Source: [Bacillus] enclensis
Lineage (GTDB): Bacteria; Bacillota; Bacilli; Bacillales; Bacillaceae_B
Assembly: GCF_001456935.1 (NCBI RefSeq)
Contig: NZ_KQ758482.1
Location: 410,324 to 474,323 of the forward strand
Direction: 5' to 3'
Length of the DNA: 64,000 bases
Of this stretch, positions 34,233 through 43,711 are shown in pieces. Numbering within the stretch: position 1 is the first letter of the stretch; every line of letters begins with the position of its first letter. The notes below the pieces were generated by a model. That model searched no databases, was not told the origin of the DNA, and saw only the letters and a program-made list of their open reading frames with translations. The translations under genes were made by a program, and so were the position numbers.

Positions 34233-35246
34233 TTATCCGATAAAGCGATGATATATGTTTTTAGCTTCGTTCATATCATTGGTTCCATGAATAAATGTTC
34301 GTCCATCATGAAAAAACACAATTCTATAAGGATCGTATGTAAATGAAAGTAAATAAGGATTACGTTTAATATCACCGAGCCCCTCTAAGTTTCTTTCGAT
34401 TTCATTTAATGAAAGTTTAATATGCGGCGATCTGATCTGAACCGTATCCCTTCCACAAAGAACCGTCGTTTTGGTGCGGTTTTCATATTGTAAATATGGA
34501 TAAACAGGTTTATCACCACAGGTAGGACACTCATCTTTTTTAGCCTTTGATACTTTCATATGATAGGATTGATTGCCCCATAAATCGAAGGTTAATACTC
34601 CTTCTCTCAATGATTGATGATCATCTGCCAAGAGCTTTAGGACTTCTGTTGTTTGATAGGCGGCTGTCATTTGCACAGCAGGAGCTATGATACCGGAAGA
34701 ATCACATGTCCCTCCTGATATCGGAAAGGATTCTGTTAAGCAATTTAAGCACGGCGTCTTTCCCGGAAGAATGGTATAGCTCATCCCTGAACTTCCGACA
34801 CAAGATCCATAAATCCAAGGAATCTGATATTTAATAGAGATGTCATTTATAATAAAACGAATATCAAAGTTATCCGTGCAATCCAACAAAATATCTGCAT
34901 CCTTTACCAGCTCTGCCAGCATTTCTGCATCAGCTTCTGCTACATAGGCGGTGATATGGGTTTCTGAGTTAATCTCGTTCAATCTATTTTTTGCAGCAAC
35001 CGCTTTAGGTAAACCCTCCATCGCATCTTTCTCTGTATATAACTGCTGACGATGAAGATTGCTCATCTCAACATAATCCCGATCGATTATAGTCAATCTG
35101 CCAATTCCGGCTCTTACAAGAGATTCTGCATTGACAGATCCCAAAGCGCCGGCCCCGATAATGATTACATGTTTTTTAGCTATTTTTTCCTGCCCGGCTT
35201 CTCCAAGCGGTTTAAACAGCTTTTGACGGGAATATCTATCACTCAT
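34233..35246 (-). CDS. moeB: MoeB/ThiF-type sulfur-carrier adenylyltransferase
   Basis: A 337-residue E1-like enzyme: YSRQKLFKPLGEAGQEKIAK, the nucleotide loop VIIIGAGALGSVNAESLVRA, the Asp of DILLDCTDNFDIRF, and the zinc Cys pairs C-L-N-C and C-P-T-C. It activates the MoaD C-terminus by adenylation. The C-terminal 80 residues are not a clear rhodanese domain. First gene of the moeB-moeA-moaE-moaD-moaB-modA-modB group, divergent from fdhD. Confidence 0.92.
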   Translation of the reverse strand: MSDRYSRQKLFKPLGEAGQEKIAKKHVIIIGAGALGSVNAESLVRAGIGRLTIIDRDYVEMSNLHRQQLYTEKDAMEGLPKAVAAKNRLNEINSETHITAYVAEADAEMLAELVKDADILLDCTDNFDIRFIINDISIKYQIPWIYGSCVGSSGMSYTILPGKTPCLNCLTESFPISGGTCDSSGIIAPAVQMTAAYQTTEVLKLLADDHQSLREGVLTFDLWGNQSYHMKVSKAKKDECPTCGDKPVYPYLQYENRTKTTVLCGRDTVQIRSPHIKLSLNEIERNLEGLGDIKRNPYLLSFTYDPYRIVFFHDGRTFIHGTNDMNEAKNIYHRFIG

Positions 35247-35616
35247 TTTAGCATCTGCCCCTTTTCAGACTCTATCAACGTTAGTGTTTTAAGTATATAT
35301 GGGAAAAACGCTCTTCTTATCCTGCGGAGTCTTTCCATCCCTTTATCCTCAACACTATCATTTAATCGAACTATTTTAAAAATAGAGAATCATAGAAACA
35401 TTATTTTTTACCCCAAACGGTTCACTTATATTCGTATACGCACTTAATTTTTTATTAACTAGTAGAAAACCTCCCTGCTTGTTTAAAGAACAAAAAACGA
35501 ATGGGTATATATTAAATATGAAACAATTTTTTAAAAAATTTTAAATTTTATGTTTTCCCTTCCTTCCTAATAGGGAAAGCAAAAGATGATGATGTTATTT
35601 TTACATAAGGGAGGGT
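35247..35616. promoter_or_regulatory. 370-base divergent control region between moeB and fdhD
   Basis: AT-rich and without a gene on either strand. It must hold promoters for both the cofactor operon and the formate dehydrogenase operon. A GTTTAA...GGGTAT pair at 35481-35508 resembles sigma-B boxes, but the 16-base spacing is longer than usual. I see no molybdenum cofactor riboswitch or clear dyad operator. Confidence 0.4.
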
Positions 35617-35622
35617 GTGCTG

Positions 35623-36438
35623 TTGGAGGACAAAAGTATTCTGACCCGTGCTGTCCGCAAATATGAAAACGGAGTCTTTTTTGACGAAGTCGATGAGGTA
35701 GCAGCTGAATTCCCGCTTACCCTACGATTAAATGGAGAAGAATGGGCGACAATGGTCTGCACTCCTTCCAACCTGGAGGAAATGGTCGTGGGATTCCTTG
35801 CTTCCGAGGGGATTATTCGCCGCTATAAGGAAATAACCAGTCTCTCCATCGATCGTGAAAAAGGGTTTGCCTATATTGAAATTGACAAACTGCCTGAAGA
35901 CAGAGCAAAAAATACTTCAAAACGATTTATTGGTTCCTGCTGCGGAAAAAGCAGACAATTCTATTTTACAAACGATATGCTTACAGCCAAAACGATTACG
36001 GCCAAAACAGAGCTTACCGCTCTCCAAGCCATCCATCACATGCAAGAGCTTCAAAATCATTCCGAGGAGTTTCAGAGAACCGGAGGAATGCATAATGCAG
36101 CTATTTGCAGCAGCACCGGCTTAATCCAATGTTATCAGGATATCGGAAGACATAACGCACTGGATAAGCTTTATGGATACTGCCTCATGAATCACATTCC
36201 AGTTAAAGATAAGGTCATTGCTTTCAGTGGCAGAATCTCTTCGGAAGTGCTGCTGAAGATTTCCAAAATGGGGATCGGCATTCTGCTTTCTAAGTCCGCC
36301 CCTACTAATCTTGCATTAGAATTAGCAGATGATTTAGGAATCACAGCCATTGGATTTATCAGAGGAAACCGAATGAATGTATACACCCATCCTGAAAGAA
36401 TCACGGAGGCAGTCTTACATCCATCGGAAACCATCTAA
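35623..36438 (+). CDS. fdhD: formate dehydrogenase sulfurtransferase FdhD
   Basis: About 271 residues from the TTG at 35623, which has AAGGGAGG seven bases upstream; a GTG at 35617 is too close to it. Motifs: [12 protein letters not shown] with the Cys loop that passes sulfur, [37 protein letters not shown] and [20 protein letters not shown]. It sulfurates the Mo-bisMGD cofactor before insertion in FdhF. Directly upstream of fdhF (25 bases), an expected chaperone-target pairing. Confidence 0.94.
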   Translation: MEDKSILTRAVRKYENGVFFDEVDEVAAEFPLTLRLNGEEWATMVCTPSNLEEMVVGFLASEGIIRRYKEITSLSIDREKGFAYIEIDKLPEDRAKNTSKRFIGSCCGKSRQFYFTNDMLTAKTITAKTELTALQAIHHMQELQNHSEEFQRTGGMHNAAICSSTGLIQCYQDIGRHNALDKLYGYCLMNHIPVKDKVIAFSGRISSEVLLKISKMGIGILLSKSAPTNLALELADDLGITAIGFIRGNRMNVYTHPERITEAVLHPSETI

Positions 36439-36463
36439 ACTTGTTGAGCAGGGGAGTTTTAAT

Positions 36464-39409
36464 ATGGAAGGAAAATTATCAGTTTTTATTAATGGAATGG
36501 AATATGAGGCAGATCCAGGTCTGTCTGTTCTGGAATTTCTCAATTTAAAAAAAGTGGAAATTCCACAGGTCTGCTATCAAGAAAGCCTAGGTGCTATCGA
36601 AACCTGCGATACATGCATCGTTTCCATTAACGGAGAACTCAAAAGAGCCTGTGGTACAACACTTCAAGAAGCAATGGATATTAAAACAGAGCTTTCAAAT
36701 GTGAAAGAAGCAAGATTCAAAGCAATGGATACCATTCTTGAAAATCACGAACTTTATTGTACCGTCTGTGAAAAAAACAATGGCGACTGCACCCTCCACA
36801 ATACCGTAGCCCAGATGGGCCTCGAACATCAAATGAAGCCATTTGAACCAAAACCATATGAAAAAGATTTCTCCGGACAATTCTATCGTTATGATCCGGA
36901 TCAATGTATCCTCTGCGGAAAATGTGTAGAAGCATGCCAGGATATCGAAGTCAACGAAACACTGTCCATAGACTGGGAACGCAAAGAGCCCCGGGTCATA
37001 TGGGATAACGATGTCCCGATTGATCAATCCTCTTGTGTCAGCTGCGGTCAATGTGTAACCGTATGCCCGTGTAACGCTCTTATGGAAAACGATATGCTGG
37101 GAAAAGCCGGATATTTAACTGGCTATAATACCAGCCTGCTGCGTTCGATGATTGATATTACAAAAAATGTTGAAACAGGATACGGGCCCCTTTTCGCTGT
37201 TTCAGATTCAGAAGCCCAGATGAGGGATGATCAAATCAAAAAAACCAAAACCGTGTGTACTTATTGCGGAGTGGGTTGCAGCTTTAATGTCTGGACAAAG
37301 GGAAGAGAAGTGCTAAAAATGTCACCCACTGAAGAAGCACCTGCTAACGGAATTGCTTCCTGTGTGAAAGGTAAATTCGGTTATGGTCATGTGAATAGTG
37401 ACAAACGTCTCAGTCGTCCTTTAATCCGTGAAGGAGATCATTTCAAAGAAGTCGAGTGGGAAGAAGCCCTCAATTATGTTGCAGCAAAGTTTAAGGAAAT
37501 CAAAGAAAAGAACGGTCCTGATGCCCTTGGTTTCATAGCTTCTTCTAAAGCAACAAATGAAGAATCTTATCTTCTGCAAAAATTAGCAAGACAGGTGATT
37601 GGAACAAATAACGTGGATAATTGTTCCCGCTATTGTCAGTCTCCCGCTACGAAAGGATTATTCAGAACAGTCGGGTATGGCGGGGATGCAGGTTCCATGG
37701 AGGATATCGCACGTGCCGACCTTGTCATGCTGGTTGGGACAAACACAGCAGATGCCCATCCCGTCCTCGCTTCTAAGATCAAACGTTCTCACAAACTCTT
37801 CGGTCAAAAACTGATTGTAGCTGACTTGAGAAAACATGAAATGGCACGAAGAGCTGATCTATTTTTACATCCTAACCCGGGAACTGATCTCGTATGGTTA
37901 TCTGCACTATCGAAATATATCATTGACCAGGACTGGCATGATAAAGATTTCATCCATAATAAAGTGAATGATTTCGATGAATATTACCAAAGCCTCGCTC
38001 CCTTTACTCTGGAATATGCTGAGGAAAGAACGGGAATTTCGAAAGAACATCTAAAGACTGTCGCTGAGAATATCCACAGAGCAGGTACAACAGCCATTTG
38101 TTGGGCAATGGGAGTTACTCAGCATCAAATCGGATCTGATACTTCCACTGCGATTTCAAACCTCCTTTTAGTTACCGGAAATTACGGAAAACCAGGAGCA
38201 GGGGCATATCCCCTTCGCGGTCATAATAATGTGCAGGGAGCAAGCGATTTTGGCAGTATGCCGAATACGTTCCCTGGCTACCAAAGTGTGGAAGATAATG
38301 AAATCCGCCAAAAATTTGAAAAGGCTTGGGAAACTGAACTTTCTAAGGATATCGGTATGGACAATCACGAAATGGTGGAGGAAATCCACGAAGGAAATCT
38401 TAAAGGATTGTATGTCACCGGAGAAGATATGGGAATCGTGGACTCAAACATTAACTATGTGACAGGCGCATTTGAAAAGCTGGAGTTTTTCGTCGTACAG
38501 GATCTTTTCCTTACAAAAACCGCAGAGTACGCCGATGTTGTTCTTCCTGCAGTCCCAAGTGTAGAAAAAGAAGGAACCTTCACAAATACCGAGCGTCGAA
38601 TTCAGCGTATTTATAAAGCCCTTGATCCCCTGGGAGAAGCAAGAGCCGACTGGGAGATTTATTCAGGGATAGCTGAAAAACTCGGATTCAATTGGGGTTA
38701 TGATTCCCCTGCAGATATCATGGATGAGGCTGCTTCACTGACTCCACTCATGGCTGGGGTTTCGTATGATAAATTAGAAGGGTTTAACAGTCTGCAATGG
38801 CCAGTACAAGAAGATGGAACGGATACACCTCTCCTTTATACAGATGGTTTTCATTTTGATGATGGGAAAGCCCGATTCTATCCCCTTGAATTTGAATACA
38901 ATTACCCTGCAAAAAAAGGGCATGATTACCATGTGAACAATGGCCGGATACTTGAGCATTTCCATGAAGGAAACATGACCTCCCATACAAAAGGCATCCG
39001 AACCAAAGCTCCAGAACCATTCTTTGAAGTATCTGAAAAAATGGCTGAGGAACTTGAAATTGAAGAAGGTGCCTTGATTAAGCTTTCCAACGATAATGGG
39101 GAGAGCACTGGACGGGTGCATGTGACAAAGGAAGTCTTTGGAAAAGAATTGTTCATCACCTTAAACAGCGACGGGAAAAATGCGGTTAACTATTTAACCA
39201 GCAACAATGTGGATAAAGATACCGATACACCGGCTTATAAAGAAGTTCCTGCCAAAGTGGAAGTTCTCGAGAAAAAAGGGAAATCACCCATTCCATTTAA
39301 TAATCACCGCTGGGCTACCAGGAATCCACAAATGGGACCTGAGGTTGACCGCAAATGGAAGCGAGAAGATTACGTTTTTCCAGGAAATGAGGTAGATCAG
39401 AATGGCTAA
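36464..39409 (+). CDS. fdhF: formate dehydrogenase alpha subunit, Cys-type, with N-terminal Fe-S domains
   Basis: 981 residues from the ATG at 36464 (GGGGAG upstream). Domain order: 2Fe-2S ferredoxin ([20 protein letters not shown]), NuoG-like His/Cys cluster ([19 protein letters not shown]), two 4Fe-4S motifs ([31 protein letters not shown]), the proximal cluster [13 protein letters not shown], then the molybdopterin oxidoreductase body. Cys391 in [12 protein letters not shown] is the Mo ligand, a Cys instead of selenocysteine. C-terminal molydop-binding domain with [19 protein letters not shown]. It oxidises formate to CO2 and passes electrons on; the partner is the DUF1641 protein that overlaps its end by 8 bases, as in the yjgC-yjgD arrangement of B. 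subtilis. Confidence 0.94.
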   Translation: MEGKLSVFINGMEYEADPGLSVLEFLNLKKVEIPQVCYQESLGAIETCDTCIVSINGELKRACGTTLQEAMDIKTELSNVKEARFKAMDTILENHELYCTVCEKNNGDCTLHNTVAQMGLEHQMKPFEPKPYEKDFSGQFYRYDPDQCILCGKCVEACQDIEVNETLSIDWERKEPRVIWDNDVPIDQSSCVSCGQCVTVCPCNALMENDMLGKAGYLTGYNTSLLRSMIDITKNVETGYGPLFAVSDSEAQMRDDQIKKTKTVCTYCGVGCSFNVWTKGREVLKMSPTEEAPANGIASCVKGKFGYGHVNSDKRLSRPLIREGDHFKEVEWEEALNYVAAKFKEIKEKNGPDALGFIASSKATNEESYLLQKLARQVIGTNNVDNCSRYCQSPATKGLFRTVGYGGDAGSMEDIARADLVMLVGTNTADAHPVLASKIKRSHKLFGQKLIVADLRKHEMARRADLFLHPNPGTDLVWLSALSKYIIDQDWHDKDFIHNKVNDFDEYYQSLAPFTLEYAEERTGISKEHLKTVAENIHRAGTTAICWAMGVTQHQIGSDTSTAISNLLLVTGNYGKPGAGAYPLRGHNNVQGASDFGSMPNTFPGYQSVEDNEIRQKFEKAWETELSKDIGMDNHEMVEEIHEGNLKGLYVTGEDMGIVDSNINYVTGAFEKLEFFVVQDLFLTKTAEYADVVLPAVPSVEKEGTFTNTERRIQRIYKALDPLGEARADWEIYSGIAEKLGFNWGYDSPADIMDEAASLTPLMAGVSYDKLEGFNSLQWPVQEDGTDTPLLYTDGFHFDDGKARFYPLEFEYNYPAKKGHDYHVNNGRILEHFHEGNMTSHTKGIRTKAPEPFFEVSEKMAEELEIEEGALIKLSNDNGESTGRVHVTKEVFGKELFITLNSDGKNAVNYLTSNNVDKDTDTPAYKEVPAKVEVLEKKGKSPIPFNNHRWATRNPQMGPEVDRKWKREDYVFPGNEVDQNG

Positions 39410-39890
39410 ATCCATTGATAAGGTTGTCCGCCTAGAAGTTCCCAAAGAAAAAATCCAGGAGCAGAACCTGAATGAACTGATAGAAGCTTTGTCTGAAAAT
39501 AAGAACTCCCTGCTAAAAGTCATTGGAATCATCAAACATATGGATGAGAACCGAAATCTCGATACATTGAGCGCCATGGTAAATCACCAGGAAGATATTC
39601 TTCATAATTTTTCAAAGGAAGCCAATAAAGACCAAAACGCGGCCATTCTAAACAATTTGGCCCGTATGACTGAATTGCTCGGCAGCCTGAATTTCGAAGG
39701 CATCGAAACGCTGAGTGTCCGAAACACCCGTAATCTAAATATAGGTAAGGAAAGACCACCTACCAAAAGAACCGGTTTTTTCGGATTGCTTGGTGCCCTT
39801 AGGGACCCGGCAGTACAGCGGACACTTACGATCATCATCTATATTTTGAGAGGTATAGGTAAAAACCGGGTGAAGAATGACAAGAAATAG
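39402..39890 (+). CDS. DUF1641 protein, formate dehydrogenase partner (YjgD-like)
   Basis: A 162-residue DUF1641 protein ([20 protein letters not shown]; the hallmark [20 protein letters not shown] near the C-terminus). It overlaps fdhF by 8 bases. In Bacillus the corresponding protein pairs with the formate dehydrogenase catalytic subunit and is thought to link it to the membrane and quinone pool. The C-terminal [20 protein letters not shown] is amphipathic and could sit on the membrane. Followed by a terminator. Confidence 0.88.
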   Translation: MAKSIDKVVRLEVPKEKIQEQNLNELIEALSENKNSLLKVIGIIKHMDENRNLDTLSAMVNHQEDILHNFSKEANKDQNAAILNNLARMTELLGSLNFEGIETLSVRNTRNLNIGKERPPTKRTGFFGLLGALRDPAVQRTLTIIIYILRGIGKNRVKNDKK

Positions 39891-40003
39891 GAAAGTTCAG
39901 CTCCCTCCTTTTACGGATTTCAAAGTCTTATTTTCACTAACCTAACCGACTACATTCGTAAATCGTGCCGAATAGAGGTCCACATCATATATATGACATA
40001 TAG

Positions 40004-40050
40004 AATGGCGTGCAATCTGACAAAGATTTGACACGCCATTTTCCTTTTTT
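40004..40050 (+). terminator. terminator of the fdhD-fdhF operon
   Basis: AATGGCGTG and CACGCCATT arms with an inner AATCT/AGATT stem, then TTCCTTTTTT. Confidence 0.8.
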
Positions 40051-40063
40051 ATTGATTTTTTGA

Positions 40064-40146
40064 TGAGCCACGGGGACAGGTACAGTGGCTCTTCCTCATT
40101 CATCTTTTTAGTTCAAAAGAATCAGGGGGCCTGACCCACTGGTTCA
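40064..40146. repeat. intergenic inverted-repeat element, family B copy 2
   Basis: Left arm TGAGCCACGGGGACAGGT intact; right arm degraded to CCTGACCCACTGGTTCA. Same size and middle (CTTCCTCATT...) as the copy at 26998. Confidence 0.65.
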
Positions 40147-40157
40147 CGTTTAAGGTA

Positions 40158-40592
40158 TTATTCAATATCGCTTGTGTACTTCTCAGGCAGTAACTCCATG
40201 ACATTGCACTTCACTAACTCATCATTATACGAAATGATGACATCCGTATTTTTTCCATAATCACTGATTAACTCCCGGCACATACCACAGGGAGCGACTA
40301 CCCAGCATTTTTCTATATCTTCGTGTGGATGAGGGTGAGCGACTGCTACGATCGTTTCAAATTCGTGGTCTCCTTCTGAAATGGACTTGCCGATCGCCAT
40401 TGCTTCTCCGCACACTGTTATCCTTCCCACATTCGCTTCTACGTGAACGGCTGAAAAAACATTCCCGGTTGTTGTCCTGACTGCTGCACCAATATGATGC
40501 CGTCCATACCGATAATTCTTTTCTATCACGCTTTCTGCCTGCTTAATCAATTCATAGTCGTTATCTTCTAAAGGCCTTACTTTTAACATCAT
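40158..40592 (-). CDS. cytidine deaminase-like protein
   Basis: About 144-145 residues from the ATG pair at 40592/40589 (GGGGAGAATC before it); the frame is open further up but without a ribosome site. Zinc deaminase motifs are V-C-G-E-A-M-A-I-G (Cys ligand and catalytic Glu) and VAPCGMCRELISDYG (P-C-x-x-C). The C-G-E in place of the usual C/H-A-E is seen in blasticidin-S-deaminase-like members of the family. Likely substrates are cytidine or an analogue. Single gene between two family B repeats. Confidence 0.85.
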   Translation of the reverse strand: MMLKVRPLEDNDYELIKQAESVIEKNYRYGRHHIGAAVRTTTGNVFSAVHVEANVGRITVCGEAMAIGKSISEGDHEFETIVAVAHPHPHEDIEKCWVVAPCGMCRELISDYGKNTDVIISYNDELVKCNVMELLPEKYTSDIE

Positions 40593-40721
40593 GATTCTCC
40601 CCTTTGGTAGTCCAATCTTTTCCTTCTTTTCAATAGTCCTGCACCTTAAACGGAACAAGACACATTGTTTACTACAAAATTTTAACATAAATTACCTATC
40701 CCTTTTGATTAATTTTAGAAA

Positions 40722-40796
40722 GAGCCACGGGGACAGGTGAAGTGGCTCTTTTAACTATCTCAAAAAAAGAACCACGGGACCTGTCCCCATGGCTCA
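40722..40796. repeat. intergenic inverted-repeat element, family B copy 3
   Basis: Left arm GAGCCACGGGGACAGGT, right arm ACCTGTCCCCATGGCTC, 40-base middle with AAGTGGCTCTT. Copies 2 and 3 flank the cytidine deaminase-like gene. Confidence 0.7.
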
Positions 40797-40828
40797 CAGT
40801 TTAATTATCCAGAAGTGATTCAAACAAA

Positions 40829-40859
40829 AAAACCTTTTCCCCAGCCCAGGGAAAAGGTT
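40829..40859 (-). terminator. terminator of the acid-sugar operon
   Basis: On the minus strand AACCTTTTCCC-tgggctg-GGGGAAAAGGTTTTTTT directly after the DctM stop. Confidence 0.85.
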
Positions 40860-40863
40860 AATC

Positions 40864-42141
40864 CTACTCAATTAAACTTGGTAGAAAGGTGGACAACGAC
40901 GGAATATAAGCTACCATTAATACAACGATAAGGATTAAAGTGAAGAACGGTACCAGATATTTAAGAGTATCTTTAAATCTCGCCTCAGCAATACCATTTG
41001 TGATAAAGAGAAGTACTCCTACAGGTGGTGTCACGCCTCCTATTATCAAACAGATTGCAACTACAGTGGCAAAATGGTAAGGGTCAAACCCACTTGCTGC
41101 AGCAATTGTTGCAAGAACTGGAATAAAGATAATCGATGCTGCGATGGTTTCGATTACACATCCAATGATTAAGAGAATAATAACAATTAGAAGCATGATC
41201 AGGTAAGTATTCGTTGTAAATTCACTCAGCCATGTCGAAATCTTCAAAGGCAGCTTTTCATTGGCCAGTATCCACCCAAAAATGGAGGCGGTCACTGCAA
41301 TAAATAGAACCATTACGCTTGTATGAGTTGATTGTATGATCACTTTATACAAGTCTTTTAGATTTAGTTCCTTGTAAATGAACATACTTACCAGCAGTGA
41401 GTAAATGACTGCGACTACACTCGCTTCAGTAGCTGTAAAGAAACCTAATAGTATTCCCCCGATTATAATCACAGGGGCAAGCAATGCCCAAAATGCATCC
41501 AAGAAGCTCTTCCAGACTTCTTTTAACGTAGCCCTCTTTTCGTAAGGCAGGTTATATTTGATGGCACCAAGATAGTTTGTGATGATTAAACCTATGGCCA
41601 TGATAACCCCTGGTATGGCTCCTGCTAAAAATAACTTGGAAATAGATAATCCCGTAAGTGATCCGTAAATGATCATGATGATACTTGGCGGGATGATCGG
41701 TCCAATGGCACCGGCACAGGCAGTCAATGCTGCAGCATATCCTCTTGGATACCCACGTCTGACCATAGATGGAATCATCACGGATCCAACCGCTGAGGTA
41801 TCCGCTGATGCAGAGCCGGATATCCCTGCAAAAATCGTGCTGGTAAAGATCGTGGCATGACCAAGTCCGCCTTTAATATGACCTAATAAGCTATTTGCAA
41901 AACGAACAAGTCTGGTCGATATACCTCCATGCTCCATAATCGAACCCGCCAGCATGAAGAAAGGAATAGCAAGGAACGTAAAGCTATTCAGAGTATTAAA
42001 AATTCTAGGAATGATAAGCGATAGGGTTACATCCGTTGTAATGAGCAAAGTCACAATTGAAGATACTCCAATAGCAAACGCTACCGGCATTCTAATGACA
42101 AGTAAAATAATTAGAATACCAAACATGATTAAAAGCGTCAT
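40864..42141 (-). CDS. TRAP transporter large permease (DctM)
   Basis: A 425-residue DctM protein with about twelve membrane segments; FAGISGSASADTSAVGSVMI and MVRRGYPRGYAAALTACAGAIGPIIPPSI are the family's conserved loops. It imports acidic substrates driven by the sodium gradient together with the small permease and DctP. It overlaps dctQ by 4 bases and is the last gene of the operon. Confidence 0.95.
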   Translation of the reverse strand: MTLLIMFGILIILLVIRMPVAFAIGVSSIVTLLITTDVTLSLIIPRIFNTLNSFTFLAIPFFMLAGSIMEHGGISTRLVRFANSLLGHIKGGLGHATIFTSTIFAGISGSASADTSAVGSVMIPSMVRRGYPRGYAAALTACAGAIGPIIPPSIIMIIYGSLTGLSISKLFLAGAIPGVIMAIGLIITNYLGAIKYNLPYEKRATLKEVWKSFLDAFWALLAPVIIIGGILLGFFTATEASVVAVIYSLLVSMFIYKELNLKDLYKVIIQSTHTSVMVLFIAVTASIFGWILANEKLPLKISTWLSEFTTNTYLIMLLIVIILLIIGCVIETIAASIIFIPVLATIAAASGFDPYHFATVVAICLIIGGVTPPVGVLLFITNGIAEARFKDTLKYLVPFFTLILIVVLMVAYIPSLSTFLPSLIE

Positions 42142-42611
42142 ATACGTTCCTCCTTTCCTTTAATTAAATCCACCAGGTTCAATATCGTGTAAAAAAGCAT
42201 CAATAAACCACTGATCGGTATTGCTAAAAATACATAAAACATAGGAATCCTCATGGAAGAAGACTTCTGAATCCCCATTACATTTGCTACCTCATATCCA
42301 TATTTAATTAAAACAAAGATGAATGATAGCATTATGAGATGTACGAGAACATCCAGTACTCTGATTATATTTTTTGAAATTGATTCACTCAGTAAATCTA
42401 CAACAATATGTTTTTTTTCACGTATGGCATAAGCTGATCCTATAAATGCAAACCAAATAAACAAAAACCTCATCGCTTCATCTATCCAGCTCATCGATAT
42501 TCCTGCAAACCGGGTTACGACTTGTACTACTGCTAATAACGTAATGATTGAAAATAAGGTTACTAACAATACCCTAATGACTTTGTTAAATCCCTTTTCC
42601 AAGGTCTTCAC
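42138..42611 (-). CDS. TRAP transporter small permease (DctQ)
   Basis: A 157-residue protein with four membrane segments (VIRVLLVTLFSIITLLAVVQ; MSWIDEAMRFLFIWFAFIGS with the family's E-x-x-R-F-x-F-x-W; plus two more). Overlap of 4 bases with dctM. Sits between dctP and dctM as expected. Confidence 0.92.
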   Translation of the reverse strand: MKTLEKGFNKVIRVLLVTLFSIITLLAVVQVVTRFAGISMSWIDEAMRFLFIWFAFIGSAYAIREKKHIVVDLLSESISKNIIRVLDVLVHLIMLSFIFVLIKYGYEVANVMGIQKSSSMRIPMFYVFLAIPISGLLMLFYTILNLVDLIKGKEERI

Positions 42612-42663
42612 CCCTTTTATTTTTAAAAAGGAAGACCAGCAAACGTTTGCTGGCCTATATTAT

Positions 42664-43683
42664 TTATTGAAGTTCTTTAATTTCTTCTAACAGATCCGTC
42701 ACTTCAATTTCTTTCGCGTACTCATTAACAAATTCCATGGCTGCTTTTTTGTAACTTTCTTTATCGATCTCGAGAGTTTTCAAACCCTCTTCTTCTAATT
42801 TCTCTTTATACTCAACATCTCTTTCCATGGCTAAATCTCTTCCATACAGGGCAGCTTCGCGTCCTGCTTCTTCAATCAACTTCTGATCTTCACTCGACAT
42901 GCCTTCAAATACACTTTTGCTGATGTTTAATGACAGGACCGTGAAGATATGCTCTGTCGGCACTCGATAATCCACCACTTCATGCAGGGCTGATGAATGG
43001 ATACTCTCAGCTGAACCTTCAAAACCGTCTACTACTCCAGTTTCAAGAGAAGTATACAAGTCACCCCACGGAATCGTACTGGCGGAAGCCCCCCATGATT
43101 GTACGGTCCTTAAATATTGGGGAGCATCAGGAACCCTTATTTTCAGGCCATTTACATCTTTAATTGAAGAGACTTCCTTATTCACTAACAAATCACGGAA
43201 TGCAGAATCAACCCAACCAATTGATTTAATTCCAATCGCATCCAGCTCTTTTTCTAATTCCTCTGCAACAGGACTATCCAGTACCTTATGGACGTGATCA
43301 TAATCTTTAAACGTGTAAGGTAAATCCAGCACCCCGACTTTAGGAGCGAAGTTTGATAGGACACCGGCATCATTTATTGTCATTTCAACAGACCCTACTT
43401 GAAGGGATTGAATCAATTCACTCTGTCCGCCCAGTTCACCTGAAGGGTGAATTTCCACAGTAATACGGCCGTCAGATTTTCCTTCAACAATCTCCTTGAA
43501 TTTTTCAGTCACTGCAATAACTGAGTGGCTGGGAGGTAAGTGGGATCCTAAACGAATCGTCATCTCTTCCCCGCCAGAAGCGCTTGAAGCGGTGCCTGAA
43601 TTCGTTTCCTGGTTACTACCATTACAAGCTGCAAGACCAAAAGACAAGATTACTAATGTGAAAATAATCATTATTTTCTTCAC
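42664..43683 (-). CDS. TRAP transporter substrate-binding lipoprotein (DctP)
   Basis: About 339 residues. The GTG at 43683 fits the AAAGGGG ribosome site better than the ATG at 43692. Lipobox L-A-A-C (SFGLAACNGSNQ). DctP features: IRLGSHLPPSHSVIAVTEKF, LQVGSVEMTINDAG, the conserved Arg in GLKIRVPDAPQYLR that holds the carboxylate, and LETGVVDGFEGSAESI. The neighbourhood predicts an aldonate such as L-rhamnonate as ligand. Confidence 0.93.
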   Translation of the reverse strand: MKKIMIIFTLVILSFGLAACNGSNQETNSGTASSASGGEEMTIRLGSHLPPSHSVIAVTEKFKEIVEGKSDGRITVEIHPSGELGGQSELIQSLQVGSVEMTINDAGVLSNFAPKVGVLDLPYTFKDYDHVHKVLDSPVAEELEKELDAIGIKSIGWVDSAFRDLLVNKEVSSIKDVNGLKIRVPDAPQYLRTVQSWGASASTIPWGDLYTSLETGVVDGFEGSAESIHSSALHEVVDYRVPTEHIFTVLSLNISKSVFEGMSSEDQKLIEEAGREAALYGRDLAMERDVEYKEKLEEEGLKTLEIDKESYKKAAMEFVNEYAKEIEVTDLLEEIKELQ

Positions 43684-43711
43684 GTATTCCATCCCCTTTA
43701 TTTAAAAATAG

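Noticed and set aside
35481..35508. Sigma-B promoter ahead of fdhD
   Set aside because: Box sequences fit but the 16-base spacing is outside the usual range; left as a remark in the control region.
36695..37051. 118-codon minus-strand frame inside fdhF
   Set aside because: Antisense to conserved Fe-S cluster motifs of fdhF.
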